This document shows, one piece after another, positions 33,901-44,764 of a stretch of 64,000 bases of DNA. Origin of the DNA: Limnoperna fortunei. Its lineage: Eukaryota; Mollusca; Bivalvia; Mytilida; Modiolidae. Each line of letters opens with the position of its first letter. Position 1 is the stretch's first letter. The notes beneath the pieces were generated by a model. The model made no database searches. It saw nothing but the letters and a program-made list of their open reading frames with translations, and was not told the DNA's origin. A program made the position numbers and the translations under genes. The stretch spans positions 8,581,223-8,645,222 of the forward strand of contig OX104122.1 of the NCBI GenBank assembly GCA_944474755.1. Reading direction: 5' to 3'.

Positions 33901-34759
33901 ATATTGTTGTGTGATATATCACACTAAGTTCAATCCAACCTCCATGTTGACTGACAATAGTTTATGAAGAAATTGGGAGGGGGTATACAGTTTGTGGGAG
34001 ATGATACAGTTTTGATGAAATGTTTGTATGCAATAGATGTCACAGGAAGCAAGTTGTGTTTGTATTTCACCTTTCATAAAAAAAATATGTTATCTATGTT
34101 GATAGTCTACTTTTGTTTACAAAAATATTCTCAAATCCCCCCTTCCCCCCTAAACAAAGAATCAACAATACTGGTACATGATAAATTTTTACCTGCTGTA
34201 CTTTTGGTTTTTGATCACCTCTGACACGTGGGTTGTTGCTTTAATTACAAAACATGTACAAGTTTGACTTATAAAACCCTGTCTTACCTATTGTCAAGCA
34301 CCAATTCTCCAACCTCCCCTATCAGTCTATAAATCTGGCAGTTACAGAAAATTAGGTTTCATTCAAGTTCATTGAAGCTACATGGCAGTAATGGAAAATG
34401 AGGATGGCATTGTATATGAAAACATATTTTGAAGGTGGCATGGGTGGCCTTTGAAGAACTCATTTGATAAAATTCAGGTTTAAAGACATGAGTACAAATA
34501 GGAATACACAATTTTGAGTTTTAAATTAGACCTGTGGTCATATGAAATTGCTGAGAGCTATGTTAAACCCCATTAAAAAGCAAATACACAATTTACTGCT
34601 AATAATAAAGACTAAACAATTAATGTGTGATATAGAAATAATTCAACTGTGAATTACAGAAGATGGAAGAATTACTTCTGACAAAGAAATGTTATCAAGC
34701 ATGAACATCACAAAATAATATCTGGTACTTAATCATAAACTTATTAATAGAACAGCAGG
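33901..34759. other. AT-rich spacer
   Basis: An 86-codon forward frame (33964-34224) has no recognised domain and no splice context. Nothing else was seen. Confidence 0.5.
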
Positions 34760-34957
34760 TCAGAGGTTACATTAAGGAAACCCATAGAATTGTACTATAT
34801 ACTAATAATGCCACTACATTACTTAAGGGTCAAGGGTCATATAAGGGAAACCCTAAGTACTAATGGTGACATTACATCACTCAAGGGTCAGGGGTCAAGG
34901 GTCATACAAGGGAATCCCATTGAATTGTATTAAGTAGTAATGATGACATTATATCAC
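34760..34957. repeat. Degenerate ~70-77-bp tandem repeat, 3 copies
   Basis: Three diverged copies contain 'gggaaaccc', then 'tactaat(a/g)(a/g)tg' and 'acatta(c/t)atcac', separated by 'aagggtcaagggtcat'. Spacings are about 77 and 69 bp. Old and non-coding. Confidence 0.65.
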
Positions 34958-36579
34958 AACAAACAGCATTGCTGTGGCCTCGGGGCAGAGTATGTATGTA
35001 GATCATTAGGAGAATATACTTGATGGATAAGTGTGTCTTGATACAATATAACCTGGATTAATTAAGACTTTGTAAAGGTAAGGTGGTCATGGTTTTCTAT
35101 TTTTTAAACAATTCATTTTTTTGTTTTTAAATAATTATGTAAGAAAAAAGTGTAATCTGATTGAAAATTGTCATTTGTATTTCTGCAAGTACACTGGTTA
35201 GGAATTTTCACCCTTTTTTAAGTGTAAAATGTAATTAACATGTTAATTGGTGTAATTGTGTATTGAAATAATCTATTAATTTTTAAGCTTTATTTGTAAT
35301 TAATTTGAATTTACAAATTAATTTTGTTTATTTGTATTTAAGTCAGTTTCTGTATTAAAGTCCCTGAATGTCTCATTAAATCTAATACAGTTTTTTTTAC
35401 TGTTAATCATAAGATTGTCAAGTTTCCTGATGGTATTGTTTATTTCGTATAGTTACACATGAGGGATGACAACTGTGGTTTGAAAATAAAATTGTACACA
35501 AATAAATATTGTGAGAAATGAATGTTTAAAATACGTACCTGTGAATTGGCTTGGAACTAATAAATAAAATTTTTAAAATCACATTCTCAGCCCCCCCCCC
35601 CCCCAAAAAAAAAAAAAAACCAAAACAAAAAAAACCATAGACCTTAGTGAAGAATCAAAATGTAAATCCTCAGAAGTTTGGCCTTTAAATTAAAAATAGG
35701 GTAAAACCTTGAGAAAGACACAAAATGGGCTTCTATGAAATATCACAAATAAAACAGTGAAAAATGACCTTGATATTTGCCAACAATTTTACCAATGCCA
35801 TATGAAGGCTGTCTGTTGCTCCCCACATTCCACCCCTGCCCCAAACCCCTGTCATTAAATAAAACCTCCAACAAACATGTATATAGTCAGAAGTCCTTTA
35901 TTTTATTGGAGTTCCAACAGATACATTTTTGCAGATGTGTTTGATTATTTCAAGGCCAGCTGTGTATTGATCTATCCTATATGTATATACCAGTAGAGAT
36001 TATATAGATATATATATCATACTTATTCTGAGAGCTGAGCATCTGTCATGAAATAAACTGCAGTTGTTTGTTTCAGAAATATACAAGAAATCATTTAGAG
36101 GTTATCTGGATAGGACAGGTGACATCGGGATATATATATAATACAGTGTCTAGGTTAATAAAAAGTCATCACTTAACAGTACATATTAATAAAAAAAAGA
36201 TTGTTTACATAAGTGACCTATTTATAGAGGACGCTGCTGCATTTCCATGGTTAATTGGTAATGTTGCATTACTTGAACTTAGACTTGGCATAGTCTTTTT
36301 GGAATAACTTTTTTGCTATCACTTTTTTTCAAATGAAAATATCAATCATAGTGGTGTTTTGAGAATGTCATGGCTTGTGTGATAATTTAATTTGTAGTTT
36401 TTGCAAAAGTGTAGCCCCCTAAATTCTCAGTCCTACTTCATGGTATTGTCTGGTGGCAGTCCAGTGTTGCCCTCTGGTCGATACGGTTTGCTGAAAAATG
36501 TAATGTTAACTTGCCTTCAATGTAGCCAAAATACTGCTCAATGGAAATTTATCAGCCATTCAATCAATGATTTTTTATA
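34958..36579. other. AT-rich non-coding stretch with a C-run/A-run
   Basis: About 1.6 kb without a supported gene. A C-homopolymer followed by an A-run lies at about 35590-35620 and is likely length-variable. Short frames at 36068-36307 and 36401-36631 have no recognised domain. Confidence 0.5.
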
Positions 36580-36785
36580 TTACCCCCGCTTGGAAGAAGA
36601 AGAAGTATACTGTTTTAACCTTGTCTGGTAATCTGTCCATTTGTTTGTTCGTCTGTCAAACAAATTTCCGTTGCAGTTTTTTAAGCAACCATAGGTTGCA
36701 GAAGCCAGATATATTGCATATTGCTTATCCTTTTGTACCATATGGTGTATAGCGATTTTATGCTCATTGGTCATCTACTTCCTGT
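36580..36785 (+). mobile_element. Possible dispersed-repeat fragment
   Basis: The sequence 'agaagtatactgttttaacc' followed by repeated 'gtctgtc/gttcgtctgtc' and 'gttgcagttttttaagcaac' resembles a repeat I associate with bivalve genomes ('...gtatactgtttta...gtccgtccgtc'). 'caaccataggttgcag' and 'ttgcatattgcttatcc' follow. No second copy lies in this window, so the call rests on recollection and is weak. Confidence 0.35.
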
Positions 36786-37145
36786 TTACCGAATACAATG
36801 TACTTAGATTTTTACACAAAGCTCACAGTCCACACTTGTAAAAGATTTTCTTTACTATCCATACATGTAAATTACTGGGTAATCTTAGTACAAAATATAA
36901 CAGAATACAGCATTGGTTAGTAACAAAGAAACAAGCGACTTTGGCAAGTCTATGTTAAATTTGAAAAACCTGTAAGATAATTTTATAGAATTGTTTGTTT
37001 GAATAGTCCTGTTGTCTGCCACCTTAACCAATTTTTGAGCTTTTTATTATAAAAGCATCCTTTTTTCATTGTGGGAGGGATCCAGAGTACAGGATGGGAA
37101 GTTCTAATTTTTGGCAGGCAAATGGTACTCCTTGATAAGAAAATC
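36786..37145. other. AT-rich spacer
   Basis: No gene or repeat recognised. Confidence 0.5.
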
Positions 37146-37450
37146 ATTCTCCGTCACAGAGAACATAACTGGTTCCCAGATATAACCTCTGCCACACGTC
37201 ATCCCCATTTACTGCCGGACTGACTACATTTGCGTCTGCTTGTGATGTTTGTAAAGTTATACACGAGATATTATTTATTTTTATATAGTCTGTTTATTAC
37301 ACTTTTGATACAGTTTTACATTAAAATGACTGTGTTTGCACGCAAAGCTTATCTGCCATGAAAGATATCTCCGATGGGGCCAACCAAGGTGTGGCAGAGG
37401 TGATTGTGGTTGACGTAGGATACCCAGAATCCTTGGCATGGAGATTGAAG
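37146..37450. mobile_element. Dispersed repeat, copy 2; contains the 53-bp minisatellite unit once
   Basis: Homologous along its length to 15878-16180. Positions 37147-37195 ('ttctccgtcacagagaac' + 'ataactggttcccagatata' + 'acctctgccac') are the reverse complement of the 53-bp minisatellite unit at 6526-7771, present here as a single copy. It has an internal inverted repeat 'acctctgccacac' (37185-37197) and 'gtgtggcagaggt' (37390-37402). Superfamily unknown; non-autonomous. Confidence 0.7.
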
Positions 37451-37779
37451 TTAGGTTGTTGACATGCTGGTAAAAATATATAATAGTAACTAAATACACC
37501 CCTCTTAGGCCCCTTTATAGAAACTTTTTTTTTTGGATATATATCAAAGAAAATTGCTGACAATAAACAAAAATAAACATTTCTTTCACGTACGTTTTCT
37601 ATTTTTAATGATGATAAATCTGATTATTTTTTAAATAAATGATAAAAGAGACTTTTTTTAGAATTGTAACCATATTACAACATAATCAGTGATTCATAGT
37701 CAGACCCAAATATTTTTTATCAAGGAAATTATTGGGCGATAAATATATCCCTTTATGAACCAACAACTTTGATATAAGA
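37451..37779. other. AT-rich spacer
   Basis: No gene or repeat recognised. Two reverse frames over 37281-37563 mostly read the dispersed repeat. Confidence 0.5.
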
Positions 37780-37871
37780 TGTAGCTACAATAATATAGCT
37801 CCTGTCAGAATTTTTTATCTCAGTGTAGATACAAAAATATTTATTGAAGGAGCCTCATTATTGTAGCTACA
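37780..37871. mobile_element. Small inverted-repeat element (92 bp)
   Basis: The ends 'tgtagctacaataatatag' + 'ctcct' and 'aggagcctcattattgtag' + 'ctaca' are 24-bp inverted repeats with three mismatches. The interior is AT-rich. The size suits a MITE remnant, but no target duplication is evident. Confidence 0.6.
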
Positions 37872-37936
37872 CATTATGCAACACAGAACCCATTCAGAAG
37901 GAATGGAAGTCATGATATTAAGAATTTTATTAACCA

Positions 37937-38393
37937 TAAGGGAGGTAACTCAATAAACCAAAATATATCTTTCATCTGTTGAATGAACCAGTAGGGAGAT
38001 AACTCCATCAACAGATCTTTGAAATGATAAGGGAGAGAACTCTGTATACAAACTTTCAACACATTTTTATGAATAAGGGAGATAACTCCATATGCAAGAA
38101 CAGATTTGGTCAATGTTTTTTATGAGTAAGGGAGATAACTTCATATACCAGAACAGATTTTGTCAACAATGTTTTTTATGAGTAAGGGAGATAACTTCAT
38201 ATACCAGAACAGATTTTGTCAGCAATGTTTTTTATGAGTAAGGGAGATAACTTCATATACCAGAACAGATTTTGTCAACAATGTTTATTATGAGTAAGGG
38301 AGATAACTTCATATACCAGAACAGATTTTGTCAGCAATGTTTTTTATGAGTAAGGGAGATAACTCCATATGCCAGAACAGATTTTCCAAGTTG
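37937..38393. repeat. 56-bp minisatellite, about 8 copies, next to the assembly gap
   Basis: Units are 'atgttttttatgagtaagg' + 'gagataacttcatatacc' + 'agaacagattttgtcaac'. Starts at 38169, 38225, 38281 and 38337 give a 56-bp period. The left copies are diverged but keep 'aagggagataactc', a motif often seen in mollusc repeats. The array ends ~40 bp before the N gap. Confidence 0.92.
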
Positions 38394-38431
38394 CTAATGG
38401 ATTATTACCATGACCATTTTAAATTGAACAT

Positions 38432-38631
38432 NNNNNNNNNNNNNNNNNNNNNNNNNNNNNNNNNNNNNNNNNNNNNNNNNNNNNNNNNNNNNNNNNNNNN
38501 NNNNNNNNNNNNNNNNNNNNNNNNNNNNNNNNNNNNNNNNNNNNNNNNNNNNNNNNNNNNNNNNNNNNNNNNNNNNNNNNNNNNNNNNNNNNNNNNNNNN
38601 NNNNNNNNNNNNNNNNNNNNNNNNNNNNNNN
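38432..38631. other. Assembly gap, 200 N
   Basis: Exactly 200 undetermined bases. The round number suggests a placeholder, so the real distance is unknown. The missing sequence may include more of the adjacent 56-bp array or upstream exons. Confidence 0.99.
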
Positions 38632-38689
38632 ACTAATAATTTCTTTAAAAAAATTGTTAATTGAAATCATATACATGTATTACTTATAG

Positions 38690-38792
38690 GTATCAGACAG
38701 CAATAAAAGTATAGGATTCTTCCATGCATTGGCAGATGCTGAAGCACAAAAAGAAAAGGAGTTAAATGCAACCATGCATGGGAGTTATACAG
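38690..38792 (+). CDS. Putative internal exon of an unrecognised gene
   Basis: The block starts after the acceptor-like 'tgtattacttatag' and ends at the strong donor-like 'acag|gtatgt' (38793). It is 103 bp, open only in the frame starting at its first base, and reads 34 codons plus one base (begins VSDSNKSIGFFHALADAEAQ, then KEKELNATMHGSYT). Its acidic, Ala/Glu/Lys-rich character is unlike the surrounding AT sequence. Joining it to 39252 leaves the frame offset, giving a stop after about 15 codons. It may therefore be an alternative exon, a pseudogene, or lack a missed small exon. I do not recognise the protein. Upstream exons could lie in or beyond the gap. Confidence 0.35.
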
Positions 38793-39251
38793 GTATGTTG
38801 AAGTCTAAATGAATTTAATTGAATAAAAAAATAAAAGTTCTACTTGTCTGAAATACCACCACTAAAGAATGTTTAATCATGTTAAAATCATGCTTAATCT
38901 GAAGGGTGGATAAATGTATGTTATAGTTGTACAGTCTTATAAAAATTGTTTAATAGTCATTTTTTAACACTGCTGTCTGACATAATGATCAGTAACAGCC
39001 AAATTAGTTTGAATAAACTATTTCACATGACACCAAACACATATTAAAGCTAAACATAAGTATTGTCATGAGTTATTTTACAGTGCGTATGATTGAAAGC
39101 CAAATGACTTGTATCTAAAGCAAAATACCATTCCATGATGATATGCTGTCAATATTGTTAAACCATGCCAAGTTCTTTAGTAATTTAAAAGTAAAATGAA
39201 ACATGTTTAATTGTCATACTTTATTTATGGCTTTTATATTGTCAATTACAG
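38793..39251 (+). other. Putative intron between the two exon-like blocks
   Basis: Starts 'gtatgttgaa' and ends 'tatattgtcaattacag', which are consensus-like donor and acceptor. AT-rich. Any skipped micro-exon that would restore the reading frame would have to lie here. Confidence 0.3.
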
Positions 39252-39476
39252 GATATTCACAGTGTAGATCAACTCAAGGAAAAAATGTTCAGGACTGATG
39301 AGGAGGAGGCACCTAAAGTGTTAATTTTTCTGGACAGTGATCCATATACCAAAAATAAAGCCAACAACTGGATTAAGTTCTCAGATGAACTGTCAAGAAG
39401 AAATGAAAAACAATTACAAGAATCACGACTGTGTACATTCATTTATTGGTGTTGTGTTTTCTTACTCGGACATTAA
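39252..39476 (+). CDS. Putative terminal exon of an unrecognised gene
   Basis: Follows the acceptor 'gtcaattacag'. The frame from its first base is open for 74 codons to TAA at 39474-39476. It begins DIHSVDQLKEKMFRTDEEEA, continues PKVLIFLDSDPYTKNKANNW, and ends in a Cys/Leu-rich stretch. The first ~60 residues are charged and look protein-like. The last ~18 (SRLCTFIYWCCVFLLGH) look like read-through into non-coding sequence, so the real coding part may end earlier or the gene may be decayed. An internal ATG lies at 39285. No domain recognised. Confidence 0.33.
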   Translation, partial: DIHSVDQLKEKMFRTDEEEAPKVLIFLDSDPYTKNKANNWIKFSDELSRRNEKQLQESRLCTFIYWCCVFLLGH

Positions 39477-39824
39477 TCTGCTTTCAAACTGGACTGAAAC
39501 ATCTAACATTTCCAATGTACATGTAGTATTTTGTGCTATAGAAGTATATGATCTGTTTGTTATTATGATATATGACTATCAATATAGGTAAAATTAAAGG
39601 TATCAGATATTTTTGTCTTTGTTTAAACAAGAAATATAACAAAATAACTATCAAGAGCAGAAGATCAAAGATACTGTGGGTTTTTTGTCCACATTTGAAA
39701 GCAACGACCTTTTAATTCATGTTTCATGAATTCTGATAGTTTAAACCTTAGTTTTTCTAGTTTAGTTCTGCTATTTGATGGCCTAGCCCTATCCTACAAA
39801 TCTTCCACATTTGTCATTATTTGT
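39477..39824. other. AT-rich spacer
   Basis: No gene or repeat recognised; possible 3' flank of the exon-like block. Confidence 0.5.
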
Positions 39825-41016
39825 TGACAAGTGTAGTAGTTACCTACTCGATGTCGACAAGTGTACTAGTTACCTACACGATGTCGAAAAGTGTACTAGT
39901 TACCTACTACATGTCGACAATTGTTCTAGTTACCTACACGATGTCGACAAGTGTAGTAGTTACCTACTCGATGTCGACAAGTGTACTAGTTACCTACACT
40001 ATGTCAACAAGTGTACTAGTTACCTACTACATGTCGACAATTGTTCTAGTTATCTACACTTTGTCGACAAGAGTTCTAGCTACCTACACGATGTCGACAA
40101 GTGTACTAGTTACCTACCTGATGTCGACAAGTGTTCTAGCTACCTACACGATGTCGACAAGTGTTCTAGCTACCTACACTATGTCAACAAGTGTACTAGT
40201 TACCTACCCCGATTTCGACAAGCGTACTTGTTACCTACTACATGTCAACCAGTGTAATAGTTACCTACTACATGTCGACAAGTGTACTAGTTACCTACCT
40301 GATGTCGACAAGTGTTCTAGCTACCTACATGATGTCGACAAGTGTAAAAAGTTACCTACACGATGTCGACAAGTGTACTAGTTACCTACTACATGTCGAC
40401 AAGTGTACTAGTTACCTACCCCGATTTCGACAAGCGTACTTGTTACCTACTACATGTCGACCAGTGTAATAGTTACCTACACGAGGTCGACAGGTGTACT
40501 AGTTACCTACACGATGTCGACAAGTGGTCTAGTTACCTACAAGATGTCGACAAGTGTACTAGTTACCTACTACATGTCGACAAGTGTACTAGTTACCTAC
40601 CTGATGTCGACAAGTGTACTAGTTAAATCCACGATGTCGACAAGTGTACTAGTTACCTACACGATGTCGACAAGTGTACTAGTTACCTACACGATGTCGA
40701 CAAGTGTACTAGTTACCTACTACATGTCGACAAGTGTACTAGTTACCTACCTGATGTCGACAAGTGTACTAGTTACCTACACGATGTCGACAAGTGGTCT
40801 AGTTACCTACACAATGTCGACAAGTGTAATAGTTACCTACTACATGTCGACAAGTGTACTAGTTACCTTCAACATGTCGACAGGTGTACTAGTTAAATCC
40901 ACGATGTCGACAAGTGTACTAGTTACCTCCATGATGTCCACAAGTGTACTAGTTACCTACACGATGTCGACAAGTGTTCTAGCGACCTATATTATGTCGA
41001 CAAGTGTTCTAGCAAT
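39825..41016. repeat. 30-bp minisatellite, about 40 copies
   Basis: Units are 'gttacctacacgatgtcg' + 'acaagtgtacta', period 30 bp. Nearly every unit keeps gtcgac. The middle varies: acacgatg, tactcgatg, tactacatg, cctgatg. A distinctive block 'ccccgatttcgacaagcg' occurs at 40206 and 40418, about 212 bp apart, marking a seven-unit higher-order duplication. Since 30 is a multiple of three, several forward frames stay open (up to 212 codons). These frames shift register at indels and are not genes. Confidence 0.96.
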
Positions 41017-41069
41017 GCCTTTAAATGTACCTAGGCGGGAGAGCGTAGGAATATACAACATAGTACCGA

Positions 41070-41255
41070 ATAAATTTGTCTGTCAACACTGAGGTTGCCT
41101 TAGGGCGGGAAGGGTGGCTCTCGACTCCAACCTCAATGACAGGGATTGCCAGCTTTCCTGCCAGTTTTCACCTCCCTTAATATTTATTACAAATTGTTGA
41201 AAATGACATAAGACACTATTAAAAAAACCAACAATCCCCTGAAACAAATTATTGA
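41070..41255 (+). mobile_element. SINE fragment (middle to 3' part)
   Basis: 'ctgtcaacactgaggttgcc', 'ggtggctctcgactcc', 'atgacagggattgccag', 'cctgccagttttcacctcc' and 'aaattgttgaaaatgac' follow the SINE order. The A box is missing and the 3' end is diverged. It starts about 55 bp after the 30-bp array. Confidence 0.65.
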
Positions 41256-42154
41256 TCCGAGGCTGTTTGTCAAAAGAACCTACAACTGTTGAAGGTTTCC
41301 TAGTGCTCAACGCACAGAACTGCCCAGCACGTCCGCAATTAGATGATAAGGAAAACTATCTCTTTGGAAGGGGTGTCAGGTCATACTACGAAGAGCCTGG
41401 CCGCGGACCATAGTGAGTGACATATTTAGAGATTGTCGCAATGACAATAAGCTCGTTGTAGCCGATACAAAGGCCAAATTCTCCGCCCTTATTTATTACT
41501 GCAAGCGTTTCCAGTGGCAGTCTTTATTTCATTGCGTTCTCTACGCCTATCCTTTTACCGGTTGATTCATTGTTTGTTAATTGTTCACGTCCTGAATATG
41601 GCTGACATACTGCCGCAGACCGACACATTCAATCAATCAATGGTAAAAAACCTGATACTAAACAATATAACAATAAAGCTTAAGATAACCCTAGAACGTC
41701 TACATGATGCAAAGGAAGATCGCTCTATATTCCTAGCATTTCAGTGGTCCACCTTTCAATAATCGATAGTATCATAAAGTGCCCAAATCGTAATAGATTC
41801 TGCAGTCTTTTTTCTGCAAAGAAAATCCTATGAAAAATATAATAAGTCAACATTACTATCAACAAATAAATATAGGTTTGCAGTAAATTAATTAAATACC
41901 TTGTTTAAAATTGTTTGAAATTCACTGATACTCGGGTAGTTATGAGATCTCCGTTCATAAAGCCACAATGCCCATCCTTGGGTGTTGATAATATGGGTGT
42001 CCTCTTGATGGGGTTGTCGTGTAATGATAAAACAGTCAGAATCAATTTCATAATTTCAAAGAGAATATATTATTTTCTTTCGATTTTTGTTATTTTTATG
42101 CTCAATTTTGTAGATGATTAGTTTGACTTACCGATAAATAAAGGCTAGTTATTG
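41256..42154. other. Spacer, somewhat less AT-rich at 41300-41530
   Basis: No gene recognised. 41300-41470 has a more balanced composition ('gaagagcctggccgcggacc') but no long frame. Frames at 41514-41762 and 41915-42121 lack recognisable domains. Confidence 0.5.
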
Positions 42155-42360
42155 GTTATATGGGGTTAAACGCCTTTCTCAGCAATTTTCACACTATATT
42201 GTGGCACAGTAGTATCGAAATCACATCCCCGTTTTTCAATGTAATAAGGTGACACTTTTAGAACTACATACCCGTGACAGCGAACAAGTAGGAGTTTTGG
42301 AGACTGCTACGCTGTTTAAGGGTTAAACCTCAGCCGTGACCCCATTAGTATATATTTCGA
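42155..42360 (-). mobile_element. SINE-like repeat, reverse orientation
   Basis: The plus strand starts 'ggggttaaacgcctttctc' + 'agcaattttcacactatatt' + 'gtggc', the reverse of the tail 'gatatagtgtgaaaattgct...ggcgttaaacccc' found in the SINEs. Downstream 'taaacctcagccgtgacccc' suggests the head. It is divergent from the other copies, possibly another subfamily sharing the 3' end. Confidence 0.5.
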
Positions 42361-43532
42361 TAGTTAGAAGCCGTGCAGCTGCTACAACCGGCAAAATTCG
42401 CAGAAATCAGTACCCGACTGGCAATAGGCTTCCATTGATTGCCCAAATTTCCTCCACATTTGTTCATTCTATTGATTCCAATTTATTTGATTTCTTCTGG
42501 CCTCGAATTTAACTGACATAATGATGTCTAGACGGTAATCAACTAATCATTTCAAGACAACATTTTTAGACAAAATATCTGAGAAAAATAGAACAAATTA
42601 TTATTTACCTACTCTTTAAACGTTGTCACATTTAGACATTTTAAATATCCCTCACATTCTTACATGTACAGTATATTATCCATGTCCATTTAGAAGTTGA
42701 ATGTTTTCCTCCTGAAATCAGTAGTTTTAACATGGTGCATAATTAACTGTTCACTAAATTTTACTCAAGTCTTGAATGTGATGATGTGTTGAAGATTACA
42801 TGCAGGTGTGTAATACATGTAAATGTCAATCTAAATATGTTGTAAAATTTAAATCACATATAATCCAATTAAATGAACAAATTCTCTACATCAATTTTGG
42901 TTGGAATATTTACAAATTGACATTCACTGACTTCTATTGTCACTGACAGATCTGTCCCCTATTAAAACAATATCGATTTGGGTTACTTCACCCACCTATT
43001 TCTCTATCTTTCTCAGTCCTGTTTCAGTTCTAAGTACGTCCGGATTACAGAAAATTTTATTTGTCTATTAATTTGTAATTATAATTGAATCATTAACTAC
43101 TGCTTTCACATACTGCACAGAACTCCAGTCATATATCTGGCAAATGTGAACAACGTTCGTTTGCAAATTTTTACATGCCATTGCAGTCGTCCTCATTTCA
43201 TTTGAAAAACAAATGGCTCCTGCTTTCATCGCTCATACAGCTTCTTTTTAAGGTCCGGATGGAATCTGCCCAACATTTCGTTAAAAAACCATCGATACAG
43301 GGCGCAGACATTATTTGTTTACATGTAAACATTAGGCGAAGGTTACGATAAATTTCATTGGCTGATTTTAACTCCGGTCACCGCCAGATGGCGACACTCA
43401 GACCCGAAAAATATATATGTAAGTTGTCAGGGGTGATGATGGAGCGAACGCGGACTCAGAACACCTGACTTGGGAGGCTGTTTCCACGTGCATCTTCAAA
43501 GTAGAAAAAGGAAATTTCTTCAATAAAGATCG
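42361..43532. other. AT-rich non-coding stretch
   Basis: No supported gene, RNA gene or tandem repeat. A small palindrome 'gtttacatgtaaac' lies near 43317. Confidence 0.5.
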
Positions 43533-43597
43533 TTTCCTGTTATTTTCGCAATGTCCGAAGCTATTAAAGCTTCGGACATTGCGAAAATAACAGGAAA
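43533..43597. other. Perfect 30-bp inverted repeat with 5-base loop
   Basis: The left arm 43533-43562 ('tttcctgttattttcgcaat' + 'gtccgaagct') and the right arm 43568-43597 are exact reverse complements around the loop attaa. Both arms retain CpG dinucleotides. Such a perfect long hairpin among decayed sequence suggests a recent foldback event, a very young MITE core, or an assembly or cloning artefact. Confidence 0.85.
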
Positions 43598-43649
43598 GAA
43601 GATGAATATTATGTTAGAATTTTGTATAAATAGACCGAAGTTAGAATTT

Positions 43650-43765
43650 TTTATTTGCTACATTACGAGCAATAGGACTAAATTCTGCCGTTAATCCGAC
43701 AAATCACAAAATTAACTTCGGATTATAACGGCAGTGAAATTCGGCCTAGTAATACACGTAGCAGT
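43650..43765. mobile_element. Imperfect inverted-repeat element (~115 bp)
   Basis: The left arm 'tgctacattacgagcaatag' + 'gactaaattctgccgtt' + 'aatccg' pairs with the right arm 'cggattataacggcagtg' + 'aaattcggcctagtaatac' + 'acgtagca', with small gaps. It lies 50 bp from the perfect hairpin and shares the 'ccgaagtta' motif region (43642), so both may be parts of one decayed foldback element. Confidence 0.6.
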
Positions 43766-44320
43766 AAGTGATGCATATCTCTGCCCCGGGCCGATATCTG
43801 CCCTGTGTTGAGGACGTCTTACGTAAAATGACTAGATCGTAGAGAGTTGTCGTATCTAAAAATATGTTTTTGGTTTGACAAAACGCCCGTGGCTTGTAGA
43901 TTCTATAACATTGATATCTTTGATGACATTTCATTTGTAACCACTGGGTCGATGTCTCTGCTGGTGGACTGTTAGTGCTCGAGGGTATCACCAGCCCGAT
44001 AGTAACACTTCGGTGCAGAATACCATTGATTTTTCTTAATGTACTGTCCTGAAACTTAGAAAGTGATTTTATTCCTAAGGGGTTTTTTTTGTTCTAAATG
44101 AGTAGATGACCGTAGCCTGATTTGGCTCAAAATTTAGAAATTTTGATGATAAAACCTCTACAACATCTTAATTAGGACATTGACACTGCTTACGTGAAAA
44201 AAAATTCTGCTGCTAAACGAGATACGTACACAGAACCTCAAATATAAACATTATATAATGTTATTAAATAAAAAAGTTAATATATTATTTTACTTTCTGT
44301 TAAATCACGTGTAAATATGT
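43766..44320. other. AT-rich spacer
   Basis: No gene recognised. The reverse 81-codon frame at 43746-43991 overlaps the inverted repeat and is unsupported. Confidence 0.5.
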
Positions 44321-44548
44321 GATAAATAGATTATTACATGTTGAATTCCATATATGTCCTGATATCTTCCCTCGACCTATATCGTGCCCTTGGCATGCGC
44401 CTCGGGGGTAGATATAGGAGTTGCCTGAATATAGCTGAAACACTGCTGCTCGGGCGTTAAACACCATTAATCAATCAATCAATCAGATATAGGAGTCTCG
44501 GGAAGATATCAGGTATGGAATTCTACATGTAATAATCTATACTTATTT
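44321..44548. mobile_element. Inverted-repeat element enclosing a SINE 3' end
   Basis: The left arm (~44321-44386) has 'agattattacatgt', 'gaattccatatatg', 'tcctgatatcttccc' and 'cctatatc'. The right arm (~44486-44548) has their reverse complements 'gatatagg', 'gggaagatatcagg', 'atggaattc' and 'acatgtaataatct'. Between them sits a SINE tail. The arms are ~60 bp and well conserved, which suggests a foldback element that carries or received the SINE piece. No target duplication found. Confidence 0.6.
44398..44486 (+). mobile_element. SINE 3' end with (ATCA)n tail
   Basis: 'gagttgcctgaatatagctg' + 'aaacactgctgctcgggcg' + 'ttaaacaccatta' is followed by 'atcaatcaatcaatcag'. The 'ctgctgctcgggcgttaaac' ending is one I associate with mollusc SINEs and is a different subfamily from the 'gtggcattaaac' copies here. 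Confidence 0.65.
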
Positions 44549-44764
44549 GATTGAAATACACACGGGAATAAAAGTAAGCTTACACACGCACAATGGCACA
44601 AAGATGCTCGTTGTCTATATATATCTACAGGTACACACAGTAACAGTTCACATTGTTTATCTGTCTTTATATCTACAGGTACACACAGTAACAGTTCACA
44701 CGGCTTATCTGTCTTTATATCTACAGGTACACACAGTAACAGTTCACATTGTTTATCTGTCTTT

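Noticed and set aside
36068..36307. A 79-codon frame as a gene fragment
   Set aside because: No domain, no splice context, and lysine/isoleucine-rich composition as expected from AT-rich DNA.
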